Source of the DNA: Pigmentiphaga aceris | GTDB lineage: Bacteria > Pseudomonadota > Gammaproteobacteria > Burkholderiales > Burkholderiaceae_B | Assembly (NCBI RefSeq): GCF_008119665.1 | Contig: NZ_CP043046.1 | Span: 3,348,001 to 3,412,000 of the forward strand | DNA length: 64,000 bases | Direction: 5' to 3' | Part shown: piece after piece, positions 45,196-55,213 of the stretch | Position numbering within the stretch: position 1 is the stretch's first letter | How the letters are laid out: each line of letters opens with the position of its first letter | Translations under genes and position numbers: made by a program | The notes under the pieces: model-generated | Told to the model about the DNA's origin: nothing | The model's input: only the letters and a program-made list of their open reading frames with translations | Databases searched by the model: none

Positions 45196-46677
45196 TTACT
45201 TGGCGAGCTTGACGGTAACCCATTGGGTCAGTTCGTCGCGGCGCACCAGCAAGCCGTAGGTTTTACCCTTTTCCAGCTTCGCGGTCAGCGTGCGGTACTG
45301 GTTGACGTTGACGATTTCCGTGGTACCCAAGGCCATCACGATATCACCCGGACGAATACCAGCACGTTCCGCTGCGCCTTCCACGGTCTGCACCTGCACA
45401 CCACCCTGGATGCTCAGTTCAGCGCGACGTGCAGCCGGCACTTCGATCACGGCCAAGCCCAAGGTGTCGATCTGGTTCTTGGGCTCGTCGGGTGCCTTGC
45501 CCGGGGTGGGCACCTTGGCATCCTTGTCGGCCTGAAGCTCGGTAACCACCACGTTGACGGTGCGGGAATTACCCAGACGCCACACCTGCACCGGCACGCT
45601 GACGCCCGGCTTGGTGTCACCCACGGCGCGCGGCAGATCGGACAAACGCTCGATTGTGCGATCGCCAAACTTCAGAACCACGTCGCCAGGCTGGATGCCA
45701 GCCTTTTCTGCCGGGCTACCCTTTTCGATGGCACGAACCAATGCGCCTTGCTGGGTTTTCAGGCCCAAGGCTTCAACGATGTCACGGGTGACTTCGCCGA
45801 TCTGCACGCCGATACGGCCACGGACCACACGACCGGATGCGCGCAGTTGTTCCACCACACGCATGGCGTCGTCGATCGGGATCGCCAGCGAGATGCCCAT
45901 GAAGCCACCGTTGCGCGAGATGATCTGCGAATTGATGCCGATCACTTCACCGCGCATGTTCAGCAAAGGACCACCCGAGTTGCCCGGATTGACGGCTACG
46001 TCAGTCTGGATGAACGGCAGATAATCGCCCGTGTCACGACCCTTCGCACTGACGATGCCAGCGGTGACGGTCGAATCCAGGCCGAACGGCGAACCGATGG
46101 CCATGACCCATTCGCCCTTGCGCAAGGTGCTTGGATCACCGATACGCAGCGGGGTCAGGCCCGTGGCTTCGATCTTGATCAGCGCCACGTCGGTACGTTG
46201 GTCCGAGCCAATGATCTTGGCCTTGAACTCACGGCGATCGGTCAGCGTGACCGTAATCTCGTCGGCACCTGCCACCACGTGGTGGTTGGTCAGAATGAAA
46301 CCGTCATTGGAGATGAAGAAACCCGAGCCCACGCCACGCGGGACTTCACGTTCTTCGCCACCACCACCGCCGCCACCACGAGGACCACGCGGCGTGGTGC
46401 CAGGGCCATTGCCCTGACCGGGCATTTCGAAATCGGGGCCGAAGAACCATTTGAACAGTTCAGCGGGGTCTTGGCCGCCAGGCGCGGGGCCGCGTGCGGA
46501 TATTTTCGCACTGGTACGGATATTCACGACAGCGGGGTCGGCCTGATCGACCAGATCGGTAAAGTCAGGCAAACCACGCGTCTGGGCTTGTGCAATCGAA
46601 CCCATCAGCATGGCAAACGCGGCAAACAGCATGAGCATGCTGTGACGCGCAAAGCGCCGCGACATGGACTGTGGCAT
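45196..46677 (-). CDS. mucD: Periplasmic serine endoprotease DegP/MucD
   Basis: A 493-residue envelope-stress protease/chaperone. A signal peptide ends near AQA-QTR (residues 30-32). The trypsin-like triad is His133 (NHHVV), Asp163 (RTDVALIKI) and Ser234 (NPGNSGGPLL); two PDZ domains follow. A glycine-rich insert (about 86-107) sits before the catalytic domain. A CGGAG ribosome-binding site precedes the ATG. It closes the rpoE-rseA-rseB-mucD set, in which DegP degrades misfolded envelope proteins. Confidence 0.96.
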   Translation of the reverse strand: MPQSMSRRFARHSMLMLFAAFAMLMGSIAQAQTRGLPDFTDLVDQADPAVVNIRTSAKISARGPAPGGQDPAELFKWFFGPDFEMPGQGNGPGTTPRGPRGGGGGGGEEREVPRGVGSGFFISNDGFILTNHHVVAGADEITVTLTDRREFKAKIIGSDQRTDVALIKIEATGLTPLRIGDPSTLRKGEWVMAIGSPFGLDSTVTAGIVSAKGRDTGDYLPFIQTDVAVNPGNSGGPLLNMRGEVIGINSQIISRNGGFMGISLAIPIDDAMRVVEQLRASGRVVRGRIGVQIGEVTRDIVEALGLKTQQGALVRAIEKGSPAEKAGIQPGDVVLKFGDRTIERLSDLPRAVGDTKPGVSVPVQVWRLGNSRTVNVVVTELQADKDAKVPTPGKAPDEPKNQIDTLGLAVIEVPAARRAELSIQGGVQVQTVEGAAERAGIRPGDIVMALGTTEIVNVNQYRTLTAKLEKGKTYGLLVRRDELTQWVTVKLAK

Positions 46678-46715
46678 GAAACACTCCGGGTCAAGAAACA
46701 GAAATCGGGAACTGG

Positions 46716-46779
46716 GAATTCAAAACAACGAATTCAGGGACAACGAATTCAAAAACGGCGAATTCAACACTGCAAATTC
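46716..46779 (-). repeat. Five-unit 14-15-bp tandem repeat upstream of mucD
   Basis: GAATTC recurs at 46716, 46730, 46745 and 46760, with AAATTC at 46774. Units of 14-15 bp share the core AACGAATTCAA. The array fills much of the 185-bp spacer between rseB and mucD, in the likely leader or promoter region of mucD. Confidence 0.85.
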
Positions 46780-46862
46780 AAACAAGCATAGGCCGGCGCA
46801 ACCGAACACGGTGCGCCGACCTGCAAACATTGTGCCGCAACCATTACCTGCGGCTGCCCGGC

Positions 46863-47870
46863 TTATTTCGAGGCGGGTTGGTGAACAATCGAATCGGCGA
46901 CCTTGCGCACGGTTTCCGGCGGTGCTTCACCCAGTACCGTCAGCCAGTATTCGCCATAACGACGACCGAATACATGGATGGCACCACGCGACATCGACCC
47001 CGACGCTTGCGGATGCGAATCGGTAGCCGGCTCGATGAATACCGAGATGGCAGCCATGCCGTCAGCCATCACCAACTGCTTGACGTCCGAACGTTCGCCC
47101 ATGGACCGCTTGACCTCGGTCACCTTGCGAAAGCCCGACACTTCACCTACGTTCCAGCCCATGGACGCCAGATCGATAGGCGTCACCTTCGTGCGTTGCA
47201 CGGTCCAATCCTTGGTCGACCACTTCGACTTGAGTTTGCTGCGGTCAACCCCAACACCCACCGTCAGGGACGTGAACGCCAGCTGTTCAAGTACCTCGCC
47301 ATTGGCATCCACCGTTTTGGCCTTCAACAGCAAACCCGATTCGACATCGGCACAGAGCAGATAACCGTAACGTTCGCTGTCGACCGGCGTGAGGCTGATG
47401 GCCTGACAATCCCGGTCGGCAACACGCTGCGGCTCGGGCTTGATCGACAGGCGATAACGATCGCCCAGGGCTTCCACCGATCCCAGCAATACACCGGGGA
47501 AACGCTCACGGGTGGGCCGATCCTCGATCACGATCAATTGCTTGTCGGGAATCAGGCACTGCACTTCTTCGTTGTGCCGAATGAATTCCGTGGGCACACC
47601 GTCGAGGATTTCCAGCCGCTCATGCTCGCCCGTGGCATCGACCACATGGGTAAGCCGCGAGGACTGCATGAAGCTGCCCTGCTGATAAGTATAGGTACCG
47701 CTGTAATCAAGTTTTTGTGCAGCCGCCTGAATACGGCGCAACACCGACAGATCATTGCCATCGGTTTGCGGCGGCGTAGCAAACGCCACGCTGCCGTGCG
47801 CCAGAAAGCCTGCTGCAACCACACTGCACAACAACCAGGACAAACGCCCGTTGCCTGAACTAACCGCCAT
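46863..47870 (-). CDS. rseB: Sigma-E factor regulatory protein RseB/MucB
   Basis: A roughly 335-residue periplasmic protein with an N-terminal signal segment (WLLCSVVAAGFLAHGSVAFA). MucB/RseB senses lipopolysaccharide or lipids and shields RseA from cleavage. Family features are LDYSGTYTYQQG, the THVVDATGEHERLEILDG block, and the C-terminal domain with GWNVGEVSGFRKV and GRRYGEYWLTVLGEAP. The ATG at 47870 has GAGGGG upstream; a TTG five codons earlier would overlap the rseA stop. Confidence 0.93.
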   Translation of the reverse strand: MAVSSGNGRLSWLLCSVVAAGFLAHGSVAFATPPQTDGNDLSVLRRIQAAAQKLDYSGTYTYQQGSFMQSSRLTHVVDATGEHERLEILDGVPTEFIRHNEEVQCLIPDKQLIVIEDRPTRERFPGVLLGSVEALGDRYRLSIKPEPQRVADRDCQAISLTPVDSERYGYLLCADVESGLLLKAKTVDANGEVLEQLAFTSLTVGVGVDRSKLKSKWSTKDWTVQRTKVTPIDLASMGWNVGEVSGFRKVTEVKRSMGERSDVKQLVMADGMAAISVFIEPATDSHPQASGSMSRGAIHVFGRRYGEYWLTVLGEAPPETVRKVADSIVHQPASK

Positions 47871-47881
47871 CCCCGGCCCCC

Positions 47882-48466
47882 TCAACGCTGGGCTGCGGTG
47901 GTTCCGACGCTCACCGACACTTGGCGTACGGAATTCAAACCGGAATATTGACGATGGGCATCCAGATAGTCAGCCAGTTGCACGCCGGCGGGCAGGCGAC
48001 CTGCCTCGACGCTGCTGGCAATGGCCGGGCTGCTGGTGCCCGATCCGCCCGGCAGGAAATAAGGCTGCGCCATCCAGGTGACCGAAGCCACCGCGGCCGC
48101 AGCGGCCAAGCCGGGCAAACCATAGCGGGTGACAAACTTGCGGCGACGCGTTGTCGTGTTTCGGCGCGGGGCAGCCACAATGGCGGGCTCGGCGGCAATG
48201 GTGGCAGATACCTTGGCGGCAAAACCGGCATTCAACGGTTGGGCCAGCGCCGGAGAGCGCATCACATCACCGATCAGGTGATAGACATCCCAGTCTGCTC
48301 GGGCGTCTGCCTTGGACAGCGCGTCGGAGAAGTCCTCGTCGCCAGTTTCGCCGTCCATGAATGCCGACAACCACGCCATATCCGAATCTGAATCGACGAG
48401 TTCGCCATGATTACCGGCAACTGCCGTGACTACCGAGCCGTTTTGTTGACGCATGCCTGATTGCAT
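47882..48466 (-). CDS. rseA: Anti-sigma-E factor RseA/MucA
   Basis: A 194-residue inner-membrane anti-sigma factor. The cytosolic N-terminal sigma-binding domain is recognisable (WLSAFMDGETGDEDFSDAL, then WDVYHLIGDVMR), followed by a basic stretch RRRKF, one transmembrane helix (GLPGLAAAAAVASVTW) and a periplasmic tail. GGAGG lies upstream of the ATG at 48466. Regulated proteolysis of this protein would free RpoE. It is 119 bp downstream of rpoE. Confidence 0.93.
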   Translation of the reverse strand: MQSGMRQQNGSVVTAVAGNHGELVDSDSDMAWLSAFMDGETGDEDFSDALSKADARADWDVYHLIGDVMRSPALAQPLNAGFAAKVSATIAAEPAIVAAPRRNTTTRRRKFVTRYGLPGLAAAAAVASVTWMAQPYFLPGGSGTSSPAIASSVEAGRLPAGVQLADYLDAHRQYSGLNSVRQVSVSVGTTAAQR

Positions 48467-48585
48467 GTCATTACCCTCCGAAACCGGCCTGCGCCGGTCT
48501 GACTGATGCCTTGCCGTGCCTATGCACGTCACCGGGCTTGCACCCGGACCGATTGGGCTTGCTACGAAACCCGCAACGATGCGCG

Positions 48586-49185
48586 CTACCAGCGACGATC
48601 ATCGTTGTTCCCCAGCAAGGGCTTGAGTCGCGACGCGATTGCCTCGCGCGCCCGGAAAATCCGGGATCGCACGGTACCAATGGGACAACCCATGGCGACG
48701 GCAATATCCTCGTAACTCATACCCTCGATTTCCCGCAACACGATCGCCGAGCGCAGCTCTTCGGGCAGAGCTTCGATCGCCGCGTTGACGGTTTCCGCAA
48801 TTTCACGGCTCGCCAACACTGATTCGGGCGTGTTGTTATCACTTAGGGTGTCGGTTTCGTCGAAAGTTTCACCATCCTCGGTCTCAAATTCAGATGGAGA
48901 GCTCGGACGGCGTCCTGACGCGACTAAATGGTTCTTCGCCGTGTTGATCGCGATCCGGTACAGCCACGTGTAAAACGCGCTTTCACCCCGGAATTGCGGC
49001 AAGGCCCGGTAAGCCTTGATGAAAGCTTCCTGTGCGACATCCTCGATCTCGGAGGGATCGCGAATCAGTCGAGACAGGAGCCGAAGAATTTTTCGCTGGT
49101 ACTTGACCACCAGCAGCTCGAAAGCATGCTTGTCGCCACGCTGTACGCGTTCAACCAGGATGGCGTCCGCTTCGCGTTCGCTCAT
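48586..49185 (-). CDS. rpoE: RNA polymerase sigma-E factor (RpoE/AlgU)
   Basis: A 199-residue ECF sigma factor for envelope stress. Region 2 (FELLVVKYQRKILRLLSRLI, DVAQEAFIKAYRALPQFRG, FYTWLYRIAINTAKNHL) and region 4 (LPEELRSAIVLREIEGMSYE, then AVAMGCPIGTVRSRIFRARE) are intact. GGAGGG lies 3 nt before the ATG. The start overlaps the stop of the upstream small membrane-protein gene (ATGA), which itself overlaps fabF, linking sigma-E translation to the fatty-acid operon. Confidence 0.97.
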   Translation of the reverse strand: MSEREADAILVERVQRGDKHAFELLVVKYQRKILRLLSRLIRDPSEIEDVAQEAFIKAYRALPQFRGESAFYTWLYRIAINTAKNHLVASGRRPSSPSEFETEDGETFDETDTLSDNNTPESVLASREIAETVNAAIEALPEELRSAIVLREIEGMSYEDIAVAMGCPIGTVRSRIFRAREAIASRLKPLLGNNDDRRW

Positions 49186-49688
49186 TGGCCCTCCGCGTGG
49201 AACTGCGCCGACCGTGCCACGCATATCTGCAGGCGGCGCCAGGCGTCGGCCGACATACTGTCGGACCACAACACCACATTGGTCGAAGAGACGGTTTGGG
49301 TTGCCGGACCGGAACACGGCCCGCGCACGCTGACACAGCCCAGTGGTGAGCGTGTCAGTACATCGGGAAGCAGACGATCTGGCTGGTCCAGCCGCGCCAG
49401 GGGCGCAAGCGACCATACGCCGTCTGCTGAAATATGTAGGTGGCGGTATCCCGCCATGCTGCGATGGACACGACGACGCCAGGAAACCAGCGCCACCGCA
49501 ATACTCAGCAGCATGATTGCACCACTGGCTTGCGGCAGCCAGACAGCCGCCGCAATGCCGAGTGCAAGCACGATCGCACCATGCAGACCCAAGTCGAGCC
49601 GCGCGGCACGCCGCGACGGCACCAACCGGGTAAACACGGCGAAGCCCGCATCAGGTGCGAGCCCCGCCGCAGAGGCGTGAGCAGCCAT
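49182..49688 (-). CDS. YgfX-like two-helix membrane protein
   Basis: A 168-residue protein with two adjacent hydrophobic helices (about residues 33-68) and a soluble C-terminal part ending VVLWSDSMSADAWRRLQICV. That layout and ending resemble YgfX-type proteins, which sit near sigma-E or sdhE genes in several proteobacteria; this is recognition by pattern only. It is fused into the operon by overlaps on both sides: TGATG with fabF and ATGA with rpoE. Function unknown here. Confidence 0.6.
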   Translation of the reverse strand: MAAHASAAGLAPDAGFAVFTRLVPSRRAARLDLGLHGAIVLALGIAAAVWLPQASGAIMLLSIAVALVSWRRRVHRSMAGYRHLHISADGVWSLAPLARLDQPDRLLPDVLTRSPLGCVSVRGPCSGPATQTVSSTNVVLWSDSMSADAWRRLQICVARSAQFHAEGQ

Positions 49689-50917
49689 CAGACCTTGCGG
49701 ACGAGCATGGTGCCGTTGGTCCCGCCGAATCCGAACGAGTTGGACATGGCCAAATCGATCTTCATGGGCCGCGCCTCATTGGCGCAGTAGTCCAGATCGC
49801 ATTCCGGGTCCTGATTGAACAGGTTGATAGTCGGAGGCGAGACCTGGTTATACAGGGCCAGCGTTGTGAAGATCGCTTCGATCCCGCCCGCAGCACCCAG
49901 AAGGTGACCGGTCATGGACTTGGTCGAATTCACCACCAGCTTCTTGGCGTGGTCACCGAAAGCAAGCTTCAATGCCTCGCTTTCGTTCTTGTCGCCCAGG
50001 GGCGTCGAGGTACCGTGCGCATTCACGTACTGCACTTCTTCGGCATTCAAGCCGCCGTTGCGCAATGCGTTGCGGATGCCACGGCGCGGGCCGTCACGAT
50101 CCGGCGTGGTGATGTGGTGGGCGTCGGCGCTCATGCCGTAACCCGCGAACTCACCATAAATACGCGCGCCGCGAGCCTTCGCGTGCTCGTACTCTTCCAG
50201 CACCATGACACCAGCGCCCTCGCCCAGCACGAAGCCGTCGCGATCGCGATCGAAGGGGCGCGAGGCCGTCTTCGGATCGTCGTTGCGCGTCGACAGCGCA
50301 CGTGCCGAGGCAAAGCCGCCCACGCCCAGGGGCGAAACGGTTGCTTCGGTGCCGCCAGCGATCATCACGTCGGCATCGCCGTACTCGATCAGACGAGCAG
50401 CATCGCCGATGCAGTGCAGACCGGTCGTACACGCCGACACGATCGAATAATTCGGGCCTTTGAAGCCGTAATGGATCGACAACTGGCCAGAGATCATGTT
50501 GATGATCGAGGCCGGCACGAAGAACGGCGAAATGCGGCGTGCGCCACGATCGACATATTCCTGGTGCGTGTTTTCAATCAGGGGCAGACCACCGATACCG
50601 GAACCGATCAGGACACCGATACGCTCGGCGTTCTCTTCGGTGACCTCGATACCGGCGTCGCGCCATGCCTGGATGCCAGCCGCCATGCCGTAATGGATGA
50701 AGGTATCCATGTGACGGGCTTCTTTGGCGGGGATGTAGTCGGCAATGTCAAAGCCGCGCACTTCACCTGCGATTTCGCAGTTGAAGCCCGTAGTATCGAA
50801 ACGGGTGATGCGGTCGATGCCCGACCGCCCGTTGACGATGTTGTCCCAGGCGGTGGGCACATCATTGCCCACGGGCGAGACGATGCCGAGACCGGTGATG
50901 ACGACGCGTCGCTTCAC
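49688..50917 (-). CDS. fabF: 3-oxoacyl-ACP synthase II
   Basis: A 409-residue condensing enzyme that elongates acyl-ACP with malonyl-ACP. Catalytic Cys163 is in IVSACTTGLH; the two histidines lie in VNAHGTSTPLGD and SMTGHLLGAAG. A GTG start at 50917 with AGGAG 6 nt upstream gives the family's MKRRVVITGLG beginning. It follows acpP after a hairpin terminator that likely lets through a fraction of transcripts, and runs directly into the YgfX-like gene. Confidence 0.97.
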   Translation of the reverse strand: MKRRVVITGLGIVSPVGNDVPTAWDNIVNGRSGIDRITRFDTTGFNCEIAGEVRGFDIADYIPAKEARHMDTFIHYGMAAGIQAWRDAGIEVTEENAERIGVLIGSGIGGLPLIENTHQEYVDRGARRISPFFVPASIINMISGQLSIHYGFKGPNYSIVSACTTGLHCIGDAARLIEYGDADVMIAGGTEATVSPLGVGGFASARALSTRNDDPKTASRPFDRDRDGFVLGEGAGVMVLEEYEHAKARGARIYGEFAGYGMSADAHHITTPDRDGPRRGIRNALRNGGLNAEEVQYVNAHGTSTPLGDKNESEALKLAFGDHAKKLVVNSTKSMTGHLLGAAGGIEAIFTTLALYNQVSPPTINLFNQDPECDLDYCANEARPMKIDLAMSNSFGFGGTNGTMLVRKV

Positions 50918-50966
50918 AGAAAACTCCTTGGTGATTCGCAGACTGCAGTAACAAACCGTTGCTGGC

Positions 50967-50991
50967 AAAAAGAAGGCGGCCTTCGGCCGCC
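50967..50991 (-). terminator. Terminator/attenuator between acpP and fabF
   Basis: Read on the minus strand: GGCGGCC, GAA loop, GGCCGCC, then TTCTTTTT. It sits in the 95-bp acpP-fabF gap and probably makes acpP more abundant than the downstream genes. Confidence 0.85.
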
Positions 50992-51012
50992 CATTTTACC
51001 GGCTGGCGGCGC

Positions 51013-51258
51013 TTACTTCTTGATGTGCGAACTGACGTAGTCGATTGCCTGTTGCACCGTGGTGATCTTCTCGGCTTCTTCGTCCGGGATTTCCGTCTCG
51101 AACTCGTCTTCAAGAGCCATCACCAGCTCAACCATATCGAGGGAGTCGGCACCGAGGTCGTCGACGAAAGAAGATTCGGTCTTGATCTCGGCTTCGTTCA
51201 CGCCGAGTTGCTCAGCGACGATCTTCTTGACGCGCTGTTCGATGCTGTCTAGGGACAT
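51013..51258 (-). CDS. acpP: Acyl carrier protein
   Basis: An 81-residue acidic carrier that holds growing acyl chains on a phosphopantetheine arm. The attachment serine is Ser39 in the motif [10 protein letters not shown]; the rest is the canonical four-helix ACP sequence. The ATG at 51258 gives the normal size. It sits between fabG and fabF as is usual and is followed by an attenuator-like hairpin. Confidence 0.99.
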   Translation of the reverse strand: MSLDSIEQRVKKIVAEQLGVNEAEIKTESSFVDDLGADSLDMVELVMALEDEFETEIPDEEAEKITTVQQAIDYVSSHIKK

Positions 51259-51365
51259 GGAGGTCTCCAAAAGGGGCTTAACTAATTTGCGGATTATAGC
51301 CATGCGCGCGGGAATGCAGCGCGTGACCGGGACAAACGGGTATCGCTTTGTGCAATACCCCTGAA

Positions 51366-52109
51366 TTAACTCATATACATGCCGCCATTTACGTGCAGGG
51401 TGGTACCCGTCACGTAACCGGCTGCAGGCGATGCCAGGAATGCAACGCTGTGTGCAATATCTTCCGGCAGACCAAGACGGCCCAACGGGATTTGCGACAG
51501 CAATGCCTTGTGCTGGTCTTCACCCAGATCCTTGGTCATGTCGGTATCGATGAAACCCGGCGCGACACAGTTCACAGTGATATTGCGGCTACCCAGCTCT
51601 CTTGCAAGAGCACGGCTCATACCTGCGACGCCGGCCTTGGCCGCCGCGTAGTTTGCCTGACCTGCGTTGCCGCTGGAACCGACGACCGAGGTCACATTGA
51701 TGATGCGACCCCACTTGGCCTTCATCATGCCGCGCAGCACTGCGCGCGAGATGCGGAAAACCGAAGACAGGTTGGTGTCGATGACGGCAGCCCAGTCATC
51801 GTCTTTCATGCGCATTGCGAGCGTATCGCGCGTAATGCCAGCATTGTTGACGAGAATATGCAGGCCGCCAAGCTCCGTGCCGATCTGGTCGATCAGCGCG
51901 TCAACCGATGCTGCGTCGTTGACGTTCAGCGTCGCACCACGGCTGCCCGCAGGTGCCGAGGCGAGGTATTCGGTGATCTTGGCTGCGCCGCCATCGGTGG
52001 TGGCCGTGCCGACCACGATTGCGCCACGGCTGGCCAGTTCTGCCGCAATGGCTTTACCGATGCCGCGCGATGCGCCGGTCACCAGGGCGACCTTTCCTTG
52101 CAATTCCAT
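51366..52109 (-). CDS. fabG: 3-oxoacyl-ACP reductase
   Basis: A 247-residue NADPH-dependent SDR that reduces 3-oxoacyl-ACP in fatty-acid elongation. TGASRGIG (11-18), NNAG (88-91), Ser141, Tyr154 and Lys158 form the cofactor and catalytic set; the C-terminus has the FabG tetramer ending [15 protein letters not shown]. An AAGGAG ribosome-binding site precedes the ATG. It is 9 bp after fabD in the fab operon. Confidence 0.98.
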   Translation of the reverse strand: MELQGKVALVTGASRGIGKAIAAELASRGAIVVGTATTDGGAAKITEYLASAPAGSRGATLNVNDAASVDALIDQIGTELGGLHILVNNAGITRDTLAMRMKDDDWAAVIDTNLSSVFRISRAVLRGMMKAKWGRIINVTSVVGSSGNAGQANYAAAKAGVAGMSRALARELGSRNITVNCVAPGFIDTDMTKDLGEDQHKALLSQIPLGRLGLPEDIAHSVAFLASPAAGYVTGTTLHVNGGMYMS

Positions 52110-52118
52110 GTTTACTCC

Positions 52119-53054
52119 TTAAGCGATGGCTGCCAGCGCCGCGTCAAGCGATGCCGGGTCGGTGATCGCAAGCGCAGTCAATTCGCCATCGATGCGCTTG
52201 GTGAGACCGGCCAGAACCTTGCCCGGGCCGCACTCGATAAGATGGGTGACGCCTTGCGCCTTGAAGAACTGCACAGTCTCGACCCAGCGCACGGGGTGCC
52301 AGGCCTGGCGCACCAGCGCATCGCGAATCGCCGCAGCATCGGTCGGCGTTGCCACGTCGACGTTGTTGACGACCGTGATCGACGGTGCCGAGATCGTGAT
52401 GCCAGCCAATGCGGCTGCCAGTTCATCGGCAGCCGGACGCATCAGGCTGGAGTGGAACGGTGCCGACACGGGCAGCGGCAGCGCGCGTTTTGCACCAGCC
52501 GCCTTGGCAGCTTCGCATGCACGCGTGACGGCAGCGGCGTGGCCGGCAATCACGACCTGTGCAGGCGCATTGAAGTTGACGGCCTCGACAATCTCGCCCT
52601 GCCCCGACTGCGCGCACACTGCGCGAACCGTGTCGTCATCCAGACCGAGAATGGCGGCCATGCCACCGGTACCGACCGGCACCGCACGTTGCATGGCGTC
52701 GGCACGAATGCGCACCAGGCGCACGGCATCTTCCAGGCTGAGTGCACCTGCAGCCACCAGCGCGGCGTATTCGCCCAGGCTGTGACCCGCCACCATGTCG
52801 GGCATACGGCCACCAGCAGCGCGCCAGGCGTCGAAGAAAGCAACGCCCGCCGTCAACATCACCGGCTGGGTGTTGGTGGTCAGATTGAGCTGTTCTACCG
52901 GGCCATGTGCGATCAATGCGCCCAGGTCTTGCCCCAGCGCAGCGCCGGCACGCGCAACGGCGTCAGCCACTGCGGCATTGCCAGCGAAAGCGTCGAGCAT
53001 GCCGACCGCTTGTGAACCCTGGCCGGGGAAGACAAATGCAATTTTCTTGGTCAT
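52119..53054 (-). CDS. fabD: Malonyl-CoA:ACP transacylase
   Basis: A 311-residue enzyme that moves malonyl groups from CoA to ACP. It starts MTKKIAFVFPGQGSQ and has the nucleophile elbow GHSLGEYAAL with Ser92; VSAPFHSSLM carries the catalytic histidine. The ATG at 53054 has AGGA upstream. It lies between fabH and fabG in the fatty-acid operon. Confidence 0.98.
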   Translation of the reverse strand: MTKKIAFVFPGQGSQAVGMLDAFAGNAAVADAVARAGAALGQDLGALIAHGPVEQLNLTTNTQPVMLTAGVAFFDAWRAAGGRMPDMVAGHSLGEYAALVAAGALSLEDAVRLVRIRADAMQRAVPVGTGGMAAILGLDDDTVRAVCAQSGQGEIVEAVNFNAPAQVVIAGHAAAVTRACEAAKAAGAKRALPLPVSAPFHSSLMRPAADELAAALAGITISAPSITVVNNVDVATPTDAAAIRDALVRQAWHPVRWVETVQFFKAQGVTHLIECGPGKVLAGLTKRIDGELTALAITDPASLDAALAAIA

Positions 53055-53135
53055 CAATTATTCCTGTCGCGGACGCAGCGAGTCAGCGCGGAGTCTGCCC
53101 GAAGACAGACTTCCGCGCGATACGCGCGTCTTGCT

Positions 53136-54125
53136 TTACATGCGGACCAGCGCCGCGCCCCAAGTGAAACCACCACCGACGCCTTGTAGCATAACCAGCT
53201 GTCCGGGTTTGATACGACCGTCCCGACGCGCCACATCCAGCGCCAGCGGCACGCTTGCCGCAGACGTGTTGGCATGCTGGTCCACCGTGACCACCACACG
53301 CTCGCTGGGCAGGTCCAGCTTGCGCGCCACGGCGTTCAAGATGCGGACATTGGCCTGGTGCGGAATCAACCAGTCGATGTCGGCAACGCTTATACCAGCT
53401 TCTTCGCTGACTTCGCGTGCGACCTTGTCGAGCACGTTGACCGCCAACTTGAACACGGCCTGCCCTTCCATACGCAGGAACGGGTCGCCGGTCACTTCGC
53501 CATACGCCACGTTGCCGGCTGCGCACAGGATCTTCATCTGCGAGCCGTCGGAATGCAACTTGGCCGACAGCAGACCGGGTTCGTCGGAAGCCTTCAACAC
53601 CACTGCACCCGCACCGTCACCGAACAGCACGCAGGTGCCGCGATCGCTCCAGTCCAGGATGCGCGAGAACACTTCGGCCCCGATCACCAGTGCACAACGC
53701 GCCCGACCAGCTCGGATGAAGCTGTCAGCCGTCGTCAACGCATAGATGAAGCCGGTACACACCGCCTGCACATCGAAGGCAGCAGCGTTGGTCGCGCCGA
53801 TATTGGCCTGGATCAGGCAGGCCGTGCTGGGGAAGACAAAATCGGGCGTGGAGGTCGCCACCACGATCAGATCGACTTCAGACGCATCGACACCGGCATC
53901 GGCCAGTGCGCGCTTGGCAGCTTCGGTACCCAGCTGGCTGGTGGTCACACCGCGCTCGGCGATATGACGCTGACGAATGCCGGTGCGTTCGACGATCCAC
54001 TGGTCAGAGGTCTCGATACCACGCGTTGCAAGGTCTGCAGCGAGATCATCGTTGCTGACGACGCGTGGCGGCAGGCAGCTCCCCGACCCAACAAGCTTGG
54101 ACCAGATTGACGTGACTGCGCTCAT
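53136..54125 (-). CDS. fabH: 3-oxoacyl-ACP synthase III
   Basis: A 329-residue initiating condensing enzyme joining acetyl-CoA to malonyl-ACP. The Cys-His-Asn triad is Cys123 (VQAVCTGF), His256 (IPHQANVRI) and Asn286 (DQHANTSAA). The ATG at 54125 overlaps the plsX stop (ATGA); an open frame further upstream would read back into plsX and is not used. Confidence 0.98.
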   Translation of the reverse strand: MSAVTSIWSKLVGSGSCLPPRVVSNDDLAADLATRGIETSDQWIVERTGIRQRHIAERGVTTSQLGTEAAKRALADAGVDASEVDLIVVATSTPDFVFPSTACLIQANIGATNAAAFDVQAVCTGFIYALTTADSFIRAGRARCALVIGAEVFSRILDWSDRGTCVLFGDGAGAVVLKASDEPGLLSAKLHSDGSQMKILCAAGNVAYGEVTGDPFLRMEGQAVFKLAVNVLDKVAREVSEEAGISVADIDWLIPHQANVRILNAVARKLDLPSERVVVTVDQHANTSAASVPLALDVARRDGRIKPGQLVMLQGVGGGFTWGAALVRM

Positions 54126-55213
54126 TGACGATCTCCGTGGCTGGACTGTGCGTTGGCACCTGCGTCGACACGCGTAAGCGTCGATTCGGCAGGCGTCTGC
54201 AGACTTTGGTTGATTTGCGCCACCACCTGCGTGGTAAGCGACAACATATCGTTGGCTACCGCACCGCGTGCGCGCTTCAGTGCGCATTCGAATGCATAGG
54301 CATCGGCAGAGCCGTGGCTTTTGATGACCACGCCTCGCAGACCGAGCAAGGCTGCACCGTTGTACCGACGATGGTCGACGCGATTGCGGAAGCGGCCAAG
54401 CACAGGCTTGGCAACAGCGCCCATCAGGAGCGTCAGCGGCGAGCGCTTGAACTCTTCCTTGATGAAGCTGCCAAGCATCTTGGCCAGGCCTTCAGAGGCC
54501 TTGAGCACGACGTTGCCGACGAAACCGTCACAGACGACCACATCGACCACGCCGGTATAAATATCGTTGCCTTCGACATTGCCAGTGAAGTTCAACGGGC
54601 TGGCACGCAGCAATTCAGCCGCCTGCTTGACGATGTCATTGCCCTTGATGACTTCTTCACCGATGTTGAGCAGGCCCACCGTGGGCTTTTGCCGCTGTTC
54701 GATGGCGGCCACCATGGCAGTACCCATGATGGCGAATTGCAACAGGTGCTGCGCCGTGCAATCGACGTTGGCACCCAGGTCAAGCATGTACGTGACCCCA
54801 CCCTTCTGATTGGGCAAGGCAGTGGAGATCGCCGGGCGGTCGATGCCGTCCAGGGTCTTCAGTACATAGCGCGAGATCGCCATCCAGGCACCGGTGTTGC
54901 CGGCGGATATGCAGGCGTCGGCACGACCATCTTTCACGAGGGTCGCAGCCACGCGCATCGAGGAATCTTTCTTTCGCCGCAAGGCGACTTCGACCGGGTC
55001 ATCCATCGCAACGACTTCAGTCGCCGCAACGATTTCCAAACGGTCACGACCCAGCGCACTACGCGCCGAGGCAAGCTGCGCCTCGATCTGATCCTGCAAG
55101 CCAACCAGCAGCAGATGCACATCAGGATGATGGTCGCGGAAATTCAGGGCAGCAGGGATCGTCACGGGGAGACCGTGATCGCCCCCCATGCAGTCGATCG
55201 CAATTCGGATCAT
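54122..55213 (-). CDS. plsX: Phosphate acyltransferase PlsX
   Basis: A 363-residue enzyme that makes acyl-phosphate from acyl-ACP, feeding PlsY for phospholipid synthesis. It starts [19 protein letters not shown], the family's conserved beginning, with later blocks [22 protein letters not shown] and [16 protein letters not shown]. No clear ribosome-binding site precedes the ATG; another in-frame ATG lies two codons upstream. It overlaps fabH by 4 nt. A 235-bp gap separates it from rpmF. Confidence 0.96.
   Translation of the reverse strand: MIRIAIDCMGGDHGLPVTIPAALNFRDHHPDVHLLLVGLQDQIEAQLASARSALGRDRLEIVAATEVVAMDDPVEVALRRKKDSSMRVAATLVKDGRADACISAGNTGAWMAISRYVLKTLDGIDRPAISTALPNQKGGVTYMLDLGANVDCTAQHLLQFAIMGTAMVAAIEQRQKPTVGLLNIGEEVIKGNDIVKQAAELLRASPLNFTGNVEGNDIYTGVVDVVVCDGFVGNVVLKASEGLAKMLGSFIKEEFKRSPLTLLMGAVAKPVLGRFRNRVDHRRYNGAALLGLRGVVIKSHGSADAYAFECALKRARGAVANDMLSLTTQVVAQINQSLQTPAESTLTRVDAGANAQSSHGDRQ

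Noticed and set aside
45019..46791. 590-codon open frame antisense to mucD
   Set aside because: It covers a bona fide DegP gene with catalytic triad and PDZ domains; no ribosome-binding site or family signal on this strand.
49655..51040. 461-codon open frame antisense to fabF
   Set aside because: It mirrors fabF, whose active-site motifs are intact. The translation is low in hydrophobic order and rich in His/Arg/Gln, typical of antisense frames in GC-rich genes.
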